Part shown: positions 7,900 to 15,301 of the stretch, one piece after another | How positions within the stretch are numbered: position 1 is the stretch's first letter | How the letters are laid out: every line of letters starts with the position of its first letter | Source of the DNA: Fastidiosipila sanguinis | GTDB lineage: Bacteria > Bacillota > Clostridia > Saccharofermentanales > Fastidiosipilaceae | Direction of reading: 5' to 3' | DNA length: 64,000 nucleotides | NCBI RefSeq assembly: GCF_002998295.1 | Contig: NZ_CP027226.1 | Coordinates: forward strand, 682,001 to 746,000 | Made by a program: the position numbers and the translations under genes | Notes under the pieces: model-generated | The model's input: only the letters and a program-made list of their open reading frames with translations | Told to the model about the DNA's origin: nothing | Database searches by the model: none

Positions 7900-10164
7900 T
7901 TAATCGTTGTCTCTTCTTTGACGAGGTTTGCGAGGTTTTGCTAATGCTTGATCATCACCAAAGTCTCTGCGTTTATTTCTGTCATTACGATCATTTCTAT
8001 AATTTCTGTGGTTTCTGTCATTTCTATCATTTCTATCATTTCTTGGAGATTCTTCAGCGAAACCCTCAGGTTTATCGGTTAAATCTCTAATAGATAGATC
8101 AACTCTACCTCTATCATCAATATCCATAATCTTAACTTTAACGATATCTCCAATACTTAAAACGTCATTAACATCGTTAACTCTATCCCATGATAGCTTG
8201 GAGATATGAACTAGACCTTCTTTGCTTGGTAGATACTCTACAAAAGCACCATAGCTTTCAATTCTAGTAACTTGACCTTCGTAAACTTGTCCTGCTTCAG
8301 GTTCAGTAACAATTCCTTCAACAATTAACTTAGCTTCTTCCATTGCGTTTAGGTCAAGACCTGAAATAAATACTGTACCATCATCATCGATTTCGATTGT
8401 AGCACCAGTTCTTTCAATAATTTCATTAATAGTCTTGCCACCCTTACCAATAACTTCACCGATTTTATCTACAGGTACTTTAGTTTGGATGATCTTTGGA
8501 GCAAACTCAGCAAGTTCTTCTCTTGGACCGCTAATTGCTGGAGCCATTACTTCATTAATAATTTGAAGACGTCCTTTTCTGGTCATCGCAAACGCATCTT
8601 CAATCATAGCTTGTGTTAAACCATCATTCTTAATATCAACTTGAATAGCAGTAATACCTTCGCTTGTACCGGCTACCTTGAAGTCCATATCACCATAGAA
8701 GTCTTCAACACCTTGCAAGTCCATGAATACTGTAAAGTCATCATCGTCTTCTGGATTTGAAATTAAACCTGTTGAAATACCAGCAACATGTCTTGTTAGA
8801 GGAACACCTGCAGCCATCAATGACATACATGATGAACATACTGAAGCTTGTGAAGTTGAACCATTACTACTTAATATTTCTGAAACAGATCTTATAGCAT
8901 ATGGGAAATCTTCCTCAGCTGGTAAAACAGCGTATAAAGCTTTTTCTGCTAATTGACCATGTCCAATCTCACGTCTACCTGGTGATCTACTTGCTCTTGC
9001 CTCACCTACACTATATGCAGGGAAATTATAATGGTGAATATAGCGTTTATATTCTTCCATTCCTAGTCCATCAATAACTTGTGCTTTGGATATAGGTTGT
9101 AAAGTAACAATATTCAAGGCTTGAGTTTCACCACGTGAGAATACTGATGAACCATGAACTCTTGGCAATACATCAACTTCAGCTGATAAAGGTCTAATTT
9201 CATCAATTGCACGTCCATCAACTCTAACACCTTCTTTTAGTAAGTCACGAACAACTTTCTTTTGAATTAAGTCAAATACTTCAGGAGCTAAATCTATATA
9301 TTCTGACTCTTCCCCATAAGTATCAACTATATAATCATTTAACTTAGTTGATAAAACTAATAATTTCTCATCACGTGCATCTTTATCAGTACCAATCATG
9401 TCACGTTTGACATCAGCTTCGATAAGATCTAAAGCTGCATTCATTAATTCTTCAGGAATTACATGACTTGTATATTCAAATTTTTCTTTACCAACTTCAG
9501 CAACAATCTCATCAATGAAATCACATAACTCTGCAATATATTTTTGACCTTCGGCAATACATTCCAACATTTTTTCGTCTGGAACTTCATTTGCACCGGC
9601 TTCAATCATTGATAATTTATCACGTCTACCTGCTAAAGCTAAGTCAAGATCACTAACTTTTTGTTGTTCAACTGTAGGATTGATAATAATTTCTCCGTCA
9701 ATTAATCCAACATTAATATTAGCTACAGGACCATTGAATGGAATATCTGATACTGCTAACGCTAATGATGAACCAAAAGTAGCACAGAATTCAGGTGCGT
9801 TAATTTCATCAATTACTAAAACAGTATTTGATAAAACTACGTCATTACGTAAGTCACTTGGGAACATTGGTCTGAGACCACGGTCAATTGTTCGAGCTGT
9901 AACGGTAGCATGTTCACTTGGTCTACCTTCACGTTTCAAGAATCCTCCTGGGAATCTACCAACAGCATACATCTTCTCTTCGTAATCAACACTTAATGGG
10001 AAGAAATCTATACCTGGTTTTGGTTCAGGTGATGCTGTAGCAGTTGATAATACTGTTGTATCACCATACTGAATCAATACAGATGCATTAGCTAACTGAG
10101 CCCATTCACCCATGGTGACTTTTAGCTCTCTACCAGCTAATTCTTTTGTAAAAACTTTTTTCAT
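7900..10164 (-). CDS. pnp: polyribonucleotide nucleotidyltransferase (PNPase)
   Basis: PNPase degrades RNA phosphorolytically from the 3' end and acts in the degradosome. From MKKVFTKELAGREL the protein is about 754 residues. It has two RNase PH domains (about 1-230 and 300-540) with FPSDLRNDV and the catalytic-core GTSEGITAIQVDIK block, a KH domain (IGKGGKTINEIIE, about 555-620), an S1 domain (GQVYEGQVTRIESYGAFVEYLPSKEGLVHISKL, split here by position about 625-695) and a C-terminal tail of repeated Arg-Asn-Asp units. The ATG at 10176 overlaps the GGAGG ribosome binding site; the ATG at 10164, five bases after it, is the real start. rpsO lies upstream, the classic rpsO-pnp order. Confidence 0.98.
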   Translation of the reverse strand: MKKVFTKELAGRELKVTMGEWAQLANASVLIQYGDTTVLSTATASPEPKPGIDFFPLSVDYEEKMYAVGRFPGGFLKREGRPSEHATVTARTIDRGLRPMFPSDLRNDVVLSNTVLVIDEINAPEFCATFGSSLALAVSDIPFNGPVANINVGLIDGEIIINPTVEQQKVSDLDLALAGRRDKLSMIEAGANEVPDEKMLECIAEGQKYIAELCDFIDEIVAEVGKEKFEYTSHVIPEELMNAALDLIEADVKRDMIGTDKDARDEKLLVLSTKLNDYIVDTYGEESEYIDLAPEVFDLIQKKVVRDLLKEGVRVDGRAIDEIRPLSAEVDVLPRVHGSSVFSRGETQALNIVTLQPISKAQVIDGLGMEEYKRYIHHYNFPAYSVGEARASRSPGRREIGHGQLAEKALYAVLPAEEDFPYAIRSVSEILSSNGSTSQASVCSSCMSLMAAGVPLTRHVAGISTGLISNPEDDDDFTVFMDLQGVEDFYGDMDFKVAGTSEGITAIQVDIKNDGLTQAMIEDAFAMTRKGRLQIINEVMAPAISGPREELAEFAPKIIQTKVPVDKIGEVIGKGGKTINEIIERTGATIEIDDDGTVFISGLDLNAMEEAKLIVEGIVTEPEAGQVYEGQVTRIESYGAFVEYLPSKEGLVHISKLSWDRVNDVNDVLSIGDIVKVKIMDIDDRGRVDLSIRDLTDKPEGFAEESPRNDRNDRNDRNHRNYRNDRNDRNKRRDFGDDQALAKPRKPRQRRDND

Positions 10165-10196
10165 TAAAACCTCCATTTTGCATTATGCTGTAGGTC

Positions 10197-10248
10197 GTAG
10201 AACCAATCTATCTTAGGGTGGTTGATAATTAAGATAAACTCGTTCTAC
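10197..10248 (-). promoter_or_regulatory. long leader hairpin upstream of pnp
   Basis: Two 7-bp perfect stems in series: GTAGAAC/GTTCTAC outside (10197-10203 with 10242-10248) and TATCTTA/TAAGATA inside (10209-10215 with 10230-10236), with a five-by-five internal loop between them and a 14-base terminal loop. It ends 33 bases before the pnp start codon. In E. coli a long leader hairpin of pnp is cut by RNase III and mediates PNPase autoregulation; a similar role here is inferred from position and shape only. Confidence 0.55.
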
Positions 10249-10271
10249 TATCTACTCACATAATGTCTTCG

Positions 10272-10305
10272 ATATTAAAATAGGCAGGTTTTTAGCCTGC
10301 CTATT
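10272..10305 (-). terminator. intrinsic terminator between rpsO and pnp
   Basis: A perfect 10-bp stem (AATAGGCAGG, 10279-10288, with its complement at 10296-10305) and a seven-base loop. On the minus strand it is followed by TTAATAT, a modest U-tract, so partial readthrough into pnp is possible. Confidence 0.8.
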
Positions 10306-10344
10306 AATTATAATACAAATTGATTTTTGTGCAAATTGCTAAGA

Positions 10345-10608
10345 CTATTTTCTTAGTCCTAAACGAGCAATTAAATCACGATAACGTTCAATGTCTTCTT
10401 TTCTCAAGTAGTTAAGTAAAGATTTACGCTCACCAACCATTTTTAACAATCCACGTCTTGAGTGGTGATCATGTTTGTGAACTTTTAGATGTTCTGTGAG
10501 ATCTTTAATTCTTTCTGTTAAAAGAGCTATTTGAACTTCTGGTGAACCAGTATCACCTTCATGCAATGCATATTCTTGAATGATTTTTTGTTTTCTATTC
10601 TTGTCCAT
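10345..10608 (-). CDS. rpsO: 30S ribosomal protein S15
   Basis: 87 residues, standard length. S15 is a primary 16S rRNA binding protein that contacts helices h20-h22 and bridges to the 50S subunit. The sequence has the conserved blocks [39 protein letters not shown] and [20 protein letters not shown]. The start has a strong ribosome binding site (TAGGAGGAATT). A good promoter is present at 10691-10719 with an 80-base leader between it and the gene that can fold, and a terminator follows before pnp. The IS30 element inserted just upstream of the promoter leaves all of this intact. Confidence 0.99.
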   Translation of the reverse strand: MDKNRKQKIIQEYALHEGDTGSPEVQIALLTERIKDLTEHLKVHKHDHHSRRGLLKMVGERKSLLNYLRKEDIERYRDLIARLGLRK

Positions 10609-10637
10609 AGTAATTCCTCCTAAAATTTAATTCACGA

Positions 10638-10676
10638 TATCTTAGTAAAAAGTGGACTAATCTCAAAACCAAGATA
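10638..10676 (-). promoter_or_regulatory. possible S15 autoregulatory leader fold
   Basis: In the rpsO leader the segments 10638-10645 and 10669-10676 can pair (TATCTT/AAGATA plus one more pair), enclosing TTAGT/ACTAA-type pairing. S15 represses its own mRNA in several bacteria through different leader folds. Here only the position and the pairing potential support the call. Confidence 0.35.
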
Positions 10677-10690
10677 AAGTACGAAGTCAA

Positions 10691-10719
10691 ATTATACAGT
10701 AAGTAAAGGACTTATGCAA
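10691..10719 (-). promoter_or_regulatory. rpsO promoter, SigA type
   Basis: Minus-strand -35 TTGCAT (10714-10719), 17-bp spacer, perfect -10 TATAAT (10691-10696). The IS30 element ends 27 bases upstream of the -35 box. Confidence 0.8.
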
Positions 10720-10729
10720 ATTCTTTTCT

Positions 10730-10745
10730 CAAAACTTTCATATAC
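10730..10745. repeat. left copy of the 16-bp direct repeat flanking the IS30 element
   Basis: CAAAACTTTCATATAC, repeated exactly at 11984-11999. The bases beyond each copy differ, so 16 bp is the full length. It is best explained as a long target-site duplication. Confidence 0.85.
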
Positions 10746-11983
10746 TGTAAAGTGCAACATAAACTGAAATTGTTTTTTGTACAATGTTAATTGTTTACGC
10801 TATGGCTAAATATTTACTATTTGCACTGTTTCCTTCTAATACTTTCCTTGGGTAACTATTAATAAATTCCTCTAATTTATTTATTTCTCTCTGTGGTATA
10901 TCTTTTAGTTTTGTACCTTTAGGAATAAAATATCGGATAAATCCATTTAGATTTTCATTGCTTCCTCGCTCCCAAGATGAGTATGCATGCGCATAATAAA
11001 CACTAGTTCTATATTTCTCACTATGTATAGATTTTTCCATGCTTTTCCAGTCTTGAAACTCTGCTCCATTATCTACCGTTATACTCTTAAACTTTTCTCT
11101 AAATGCTCTTGCTCCTAGTTTTCTTTCTATAGAATTAAGCTTCTTTACTACAGATTCTTGTCTTTGCGTATTTATCTTTAAAATAATGCATTCTCTTGTA
11201 CATCGATCTACAAGTGTCAATAAACAAGTCCTATCTCCCTTACTAGACTCTATACAATCCATCTCCCAGTGCCCCGTCTCTGTACGCTCTTCTATAGCTT
11301 TTGGTCTATGGTTTATTCTCTTCTTATCTGGTGGAGATAAGCGCTTTTCTATATAGCGTTTTCTTTGTCTAGGTTTATTTCCTTTACGTGGAAGGTCTTT
11401 CATTGTTACTTCTAGGAAGACTTCTTTTTCTACATAGTTGTAAATAGTTCTAGTACAAAGTCTTTTATCTGTAGGCCAGCCAACTCTGTCAAAATACATT
11501 GTTATTGCTGCTGGAGAGAATTTAAGATTATTTATTCTATTCATCTCTTTTCCTATTAGCATGTTTTCTATTATTTTGGCTAATATATGGTCGTTACTAA
11601 TCTTTAAAGATGGTCCTTTATTACTCCAAGTTTTTTCTACTGTTTTCTGAGCTACTACAGAGGAATATGCTGTGTATTCTTCTAGCATAGAATTCTTTTG
11701 TTTGACTTTACCGCGTTTTAGTTCTCTAGATAGAGTTGCTTCACTCCAGCCTAATATCTTTGCTAACTCTTTTTGATTTAATTTATCTTTTTTAGGTCGC
11801 TTCAAATTCTCATTATATAAATACTCTAGATGCTTTCTATCTTCTATTGTTAAATGCTGACCTGCTTCTCTTTTCCTGATATAATGTAATTGGCTCATAC
11901 GATCCTCCTTTGTTTCGTTTTTCCAATTAACATTGTACAGGATTGTTTGAGCCTTTATTATTTCAGTTTATTTTACAACTCGC
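10746..11983 (-). mobile_element. complete IS30-family insertion sequence
   Basis: The boundaries come from the 16-bp flanking direct repeat. The two ends are imperfect inverted repeats matching at 17 of 23 positions, including the perfect block ATAAACTGAAA. Just inside them is a second, perfect 16-bp inverted repeat, TGTACAATGTTAATTG (10778-10793 and 11924-11939). One intact transposase gene fills the centre. The element lies between rnpB (its 3' end about 30 bases away) and the rpsO promoter, with the transposase in the same direction as both. The intact gene and perfect flanking repeat point to a fairly recent insertion. Confidence 0.92.
10795..11898 (-). CDS. IS30-family transposase
   Basis: 367 residues. 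The N-terminus has a helix-turn-helix of the IS30 type (LTIEDRKHLEYLYNEN, LNQKELAKILGWSEATLSRELKRG) that binds the ends. The C-terminal half is a DDE catalytic core with acidic residues in HWEMDCIE, ITVDNGAEF and GSNENLNGFIR. The ribosome binding site AAAGGAGGA precedes the ATG. The frame is uninterrupted and of normal length for the family, so the enzyme should be functional. It is the only gene of the element. Confidence 0.97.
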   Translation of the reverse strand: MSQLHYIRKREAGQHLTIEDRKHLEYLYNENLKRPKKDKLNQKELAKILGWSEATLSRELKRGKVKQKNSMLEEYTAYSSVVAQKTVEKTWSNKGPSLKISNDHILAKIIENMLIGKEMNRINNLKFSPAAITMYFDRVGWPTDKRLCTRTIYNYVEKEVFLEVTMKDLPRKGNKPRQRKRYIEKRLSPPDKKRINHRPKAIEERTETGHWEMDCIESSKGDRTCLLTLVDRCTRECIILKINTQRQESVVKKLNSIERKLGARAFREKFKSITVDNGAEFQDWKSMEKSIHSEKYRTSVYYAHAYSSWERGSNENLNGFIRYFIPKGTKLKDIPQREINKLEEFINSYPRKVLEGNSANSKYLAIA

Positions 11984-11999
11984 CAAAACTTTCATATAC
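11984..11999. repeat. right copy of the 16-bp direct repeat flanking the IS30 element
   Basis: Exact copy of 10730-10745. Next to it on the outer side is the 3' flank of rnpB. Confidence 0.85.
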
Positions 12000-12025
12000 A
12001 TTATTTTGAAACATTTTTTAAAAAT

Positions 12026-12380
12026 AATACTGAGATAATCTATAAGCCGGGTTCTGTCGAGGACAATCATTTATCTAGACCAAATATCTCTAAATGGTTC
12101 CAGCCATCTCCTAGGAACGCTTGAACCTCAGCATATGTTCCTCCACGATGTTGCTCCGGATGGGGTTTACATGGACGCTTCTTGTTACCAAAAAGCCGGT
12201 AGTCTCTTACACTACCTTTCCACCCTTACCAATAAATTGGCGGTATATTTCTGTTGCACTTTCCTTAAAGTCACCTTCACCGGGAGTTACCCGGCACCCT
12301 TGGTTCTAAAGAGCCCGGACTTTCCTCACGCAGTACCTTTCGGTATCTGCCCGCGATTGTCCAACTATCTCAGTATTTCG
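12026..12380 (-). ncRNA. rnpB: RNase P RNA (type A)
   Basis: The minus strand shows the conserved core of bacterial RNase P RNA, the ribozyme that matures tRNA 5' ends: GAGGAAAGTCCGGGCTC near 12306-12325 and ACAGAACCCGGCTTATAG near 12041-12058, which form helix P4 and its flanks. The ends pair as helix P1 (CTGAGATA, 12373-12366, with TATCTCAG at 12037-12030). The layout with GGTAAGGGTGGAAAGGT and AACCCCATCCGGAGCAA is of type A. A TATAAT box at 12387-12392 gives a start near 12380; helix P1 followed by TATTATTTTT may terminate the transcript. Coordinates of both ends are estimates within a few bases. Confidence 0.97.
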
Positions 12381-12386
12381 GAGCCA

Positions 12387-12392
12387 ATTATA
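12387..12392 (-). promoter_or_regulatory. -10 box of the rnpB promoter
   Basis: Perfect minus-strand TATAAT seven bases upstream of the inferred RNA start. The -35 region is weak (ATGATA at 17 bp). It lies in the gap after the nif3 stop codon. Confidence 0.5.
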
Positions 12393-12401
12393 TATTAATT
12401 A

Positions 12402-13268
12402 TTAAAAATTATCATATTTAAGTCTTGGGAAATACTCTACAGTAAAATCATCAACTTCTGGATTATAATCTTCAGAATTTTTTCTGGAATTGTATAGAAG
12501 CTTCAAAATATATGCAAAAGACTTACATACAGGGTTTTCGCTTACATCATGACCTAACACAATGACAGCCATATTTCTTTCTCTACACAAAATCTGATCG
12601 TGATACTTCATCTCACCTGTAATTATAGTATCTACGCCACTGTGATACACTTTATCTATCCAATTCTTATCAAAAGAACCTCCTGAAATTGCTACTTTTT
12701 TACTAGGAGCATCATTTTCAAAGTTTATATCTACATCAGTTTTGAAAGTATCTCTACATTTATTTAGCAACCCTAATCTTGTATTATCTATTTCTGCAAT
12801 TGACACAAATCCGGTAATTCTTTGATTAAATTGATTTTTGAATTCTGAACTTAAATCTTTAAATTCATGTGAGTATTCAGGGAAAAGTGGTTCATCAAGT
12901 ATATAATCTTCTAGATCTATCATTTTTGCTAAAGCATAGTTAGTACCCCAAGGAACTTTATCCATATTGGTATGCATTGAATAAACGCTTATATTATTTT
13001 TAATAAATTCACTGATAATTCTTTCTTCGGGTATATGATATTTCAAAGATTTTAAGCCACCAAAAATTAATGGATGGTGAGTTATTAAAAGATCAGCATC
13101 AACCTCTTTACAATACTCTAGAGCTCTATCATCTGCGTCCAAAGCCAATACGATTTTTTTGACATCTTGATTGTAGTCACCTAATTGCAAACCTGCATTA
13201 TCCCAATCCTCTTGCCAACTTACTGGAGCAAAATGCTCTAAATAATCTATAATCTTTTTCAGCTTCAT
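12402..13268 (-). CDS. Nif3-like dinuclear metal centre protein (DUF34/YqfO family)
   Basis: 288 residues. The metal-binding motifs of the Nif3 family are present: ITHHPLIFGGLKSL near residue 63, HTNMDKVPWGTNYALA near 98-113, SGGSFDKNW, and the C-terminal GEMKYHDQI and VLGHDVSENP. These proteins form hexameric rings with a two-metal site; some are labelled GTP cyclohydrolase I type 2, but the physiological role is unsettled. The start codon overlaps the trmK stop region by one base and has GGAG eight bases upstream, so the two genes are translationally coupled, as trmK and yqfO are in Bacillus. Confidence 0.93.
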   Translation of the reverse strand: MKLKKIIDYLEHFAPVSWQEDWDNAGLQLGDYNQDVKKIVLALDADDRALEYCKEVDADLLITHHPLIFGGLKSLKYHIPEERIISEFIKNNISVYSMHTNMDKVPWGTNYALAKMIDLEDYILDEPLFPEYSHEFKDLSSEFKNQFNQRITGFVSIAEIDNTRLGLLNKCRDTFKTDVDINFENDAPSKKVAISGGSFDKNWIDKVYHSGVDTIITGEMKYHDQILCRERNMAVIVLGHDVSENPVCKSFAYILKLLYNSRKNSEDYNPEVDDFTVEYFPRLKYDNF

Positions 13269-14104
13269 TAATCTAACTCCATTTCTTCTCTATTATCTTT
13301 AAGATAGCTTTTCATCATATCTATCATCTTCATTCTTTCCTCTAATAAACTCTCTGATAGACTTTGAGATTCTTTTACTGCAATCCTTATCTGTCTTTCC
13401 AAATACTTTTGTGCAATATTGTTATCATACTTTTTGCTTTTATTTGTAAAGTTAGTTTCCTGCAAAAATTCAAGCAAATTTTCCCCTAGAAAATCAACTA
13501 GATTATTACTACTTTTCAATTCAGGATAAGAATCAATTTCAGAAAAATTCATCCTATACAAATCGACACTATAAACAAAGTCCTTATCTTCAATAATAAC
13601 TTGTTCTAGCATAGGAAAATTATTTTCCCTCATAAACAGACGAATATTTTCTTGATTACGCATCGCTTGAATTATTAAATATACATCCATCTCTGGATAA
13701 AAATTAGCTCTTCTAAGTTGGTCAAGCTTTTCTGCAAGTATATTAATTATTTCCTTAGCTCCAAGCCCTGCAATTACGATACAAGTAGCATCTCCTAGAC
13801 TATCATCTTGGGAATCATTAACATTCCAATCTAACAAACCAGAACTTAAAGAAAACCTTAGTCTTTCAGATGAATGTTTAGATTTAACAATAAGATTATG
13901 TTTTGCTTTTTCTAAAGGTTTTTCTCGTAAATCAATTAGTAAAGCTTTGTTCTCATTGTTTAATCTCAAAAAAGCATCTGACAAAAGTCCATGATCGCAA
14001 CCAACATCAACTAAGAAATTGCATGATTCAGGAACTAACTCTAAGATAGTTTCTAATCGTTTGCTTAATTTAATTTTATGATTTCTTTCAGTCTTTGTAG
14101 TCAC
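13268..14104 (-). CDS. trmK: tRNA (adenine-22-N1)-methyltransferase TrmK
   Basis: 278 residues. TrmK uses S-adenosylmethionine to make m1A22 in the D-loop of tRNAs. The N-terminal Rossmann fold is clear: LSKRLETILELVPES then the SAM-binding LVDVGCDHGLLSDAFL and the catalytic-region CIVIAGLGAKEIINIL. The C-terminal part is a coiled coil rich in Lys, Glu and Arg, as in the family. Translation starts with GTG at 14104 (no in-frame ATG is near and an in-frame stop lies upstream), with only a weak AAGGT site. The position directly after rpoD and before nif3 is conserved in Bacillota. Confidence 0.95.
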   Translation of the reverse strand: MTTKTERNHKIKLSKRLETILELVPESCNFLVDVGCDHGLLSDAFLRLNNENKALLIDLREKPLEKAKHNLIVKSKHSSERLRFSLSSGLLDWNVNDSQDDSLGDATCIVIAGLGAKEIINILAEKLDQLRRANFYPEMDVYLIIQAMRNQENIRLFMRENNFPMLEQVIIEDKDFVYSVDLYRMNFSEIDSYPELKSSNNLVDFLGENLLEFLQETNFTNKSKKYDNNIAQKYLERQIRIAVKESQSLSESLLEERMKMIDMMKSYLKDNREEMELD

Positions 14105-14158
14105 TATGAGCTCAAATCTACCTTACGATTACATTTCCTTCACTTGCATTTTTTATTA

Positions 14159-15232
14159 TTATACTAAGTAATCTTTAAGTTTTTTACTTCTTGATGGGTG
14201 TCTTAATTTACGTAAAGCTTTAGCTTCAATCTGTCTAATTCTTTCTCTAGTAACGCCAAACTCTTTACCAACTTCTTCTAATGTTCTAGGACGACCATCA
14301 TCTAAACCAAAACGCAATCGTAGTACTTTTTCTTCACGTTTAACTAAGGTACCCAATACTTCATTCAATTGTTCTTTTAGTAAGGTAAATGAAGCTTGTT
14401 GCTCTGGGGATGGTATGTCATCATCTGGTATAAAGTCACCTAAGTGGCTATCCTCTTCTTCACCTATAGGTTTCTCTAATGAAACTGGATGTTGTGAAAT
14501 TCTCATGATATTTCGTACTTTTTCTGGTGACATATCAGTTTCAGCAGCTAATTCTTCTATCTCAGGTTCACGTCCTAACTCTTGTACCAATTGTCTTTGT
14601 ACTCTAATTGTCTTGTTAATAGTTTCAACCATGTGTACAGGAATACGAATAGTGCGTGCTTGATCAGCTATAGCTCTTGTTATGGATTGTCTAATCCACC
14701 AAGTTGCATAAGTAGAGAATTTAAAACCTTTTTCCCATTCAAATTTCTCGACAGCTTTTAATAGTCCTAAGTTACCCTCTTGAATTAAATCAAGGAAAGA
14801 TAAACCCCTACCTGTATAACGTTTTGCTATAGAGACAACTAATCTTAAGTTTGCTTCAGCTAAGTGATCACGAGCTTCTTTATCTCCTTCATCACGTCTT
14901 TGTGCTAAAGCTTTTTCTTCGTCAGCTGTAAGCAATTCAACTTTACCAATCTCTTTTAGGTACATTCTTACAGGGTCATCAACAGCAACTTGAGCATTCT
15001 TCTTGCTGTCAAAATCATCATCATCTTCATCATCATCGTCATCATCTACATCAATTACGTTGTCAGCGTCTATTGTAACTTCAGCTTCTTCTAAAGCATC
15101 TAGTATTTGCTCTGTTTCATCAACATCAATCTCTGCATCTTCAATAGTCTTCATTATTTCACTATATGAAAGAACATTATCATTTCTTGCTGCTTTTCTT
15201 AAAAGTTTATCTACTATCTTCCTATTTGCCAT
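14159..15232 (-). CDS. rpoD: primary RNA polymerase sigma factor (SigA/RpoD)
   Basis: 357 residues. A short region 1.1 is followed by an acidic stretch (about residues 62-76, nearly all Asp and Glu), region 1.2 ([18 protein letters not shown]), region 2 with the core-binding and -10 melting helices ([38 protein letters not shown]), region 3, and region 4 with the -35 helix-turn-helix ([20 protein letters not shown]). The start has GGGAGGAAAT in front. It is in the macromolecular-synthesis order dnaG-rpoD-trmK. The promoters found in this window match the -35/-10 pattern expected for this factor. Confidence 0.99.
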   Translation of the reverse strand: MANRKIVDKLLRKAARNDNVLSYSEIMKTIEDAEIDVDETEQILDALEEAEVTIDADNVIDVDDDDDDEDDDDFDSKKNAQVAVDDPVRMYLKEIGKVELLTADEEKALAQRRDEGDKEARDHLAEANLRLVVSIAKRYTGRGLSFLDLIQEGNLGLLKAVEKFEWEKGFKFSTYATWWIRQSITRAIADQARTIRIPVHMVETINKTIRVQRQLVQELGREPEIEELAAETDMSPEKVRNIMRISQHPVSLEKPIGEEEDSHLGDFIPDDDIPSPEQQASFTLLKEQLNEVLGTLVKREEKVLRLRFGLDDGRPRTLEEVGKEFGVTRERIRQIEAKALRKLRHPSRSKKLKDYLV

Positions 15233-15301
15233 ATTTCCTCCCTTTATTAAACCTTGGAATTTTATTAATTAAATCAAAGCTTTTTCTAAAACTAATTAAA
15301 C

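Noticed and set aside
12121-12398. Two overlapping plus-strand frames of 62 and 87 codons
   Set aside because: They lie antisense on the RNase P RNA gene; the sequence is explained by conserved RNA structure and shows no ribosome binding site.
15003-15070. Serine-rich plus-strand repeat
   Set aside because: It is the complement of the Asp/Glu-rich segment of the sigma factor, a normal feature of Bacillota SigA.
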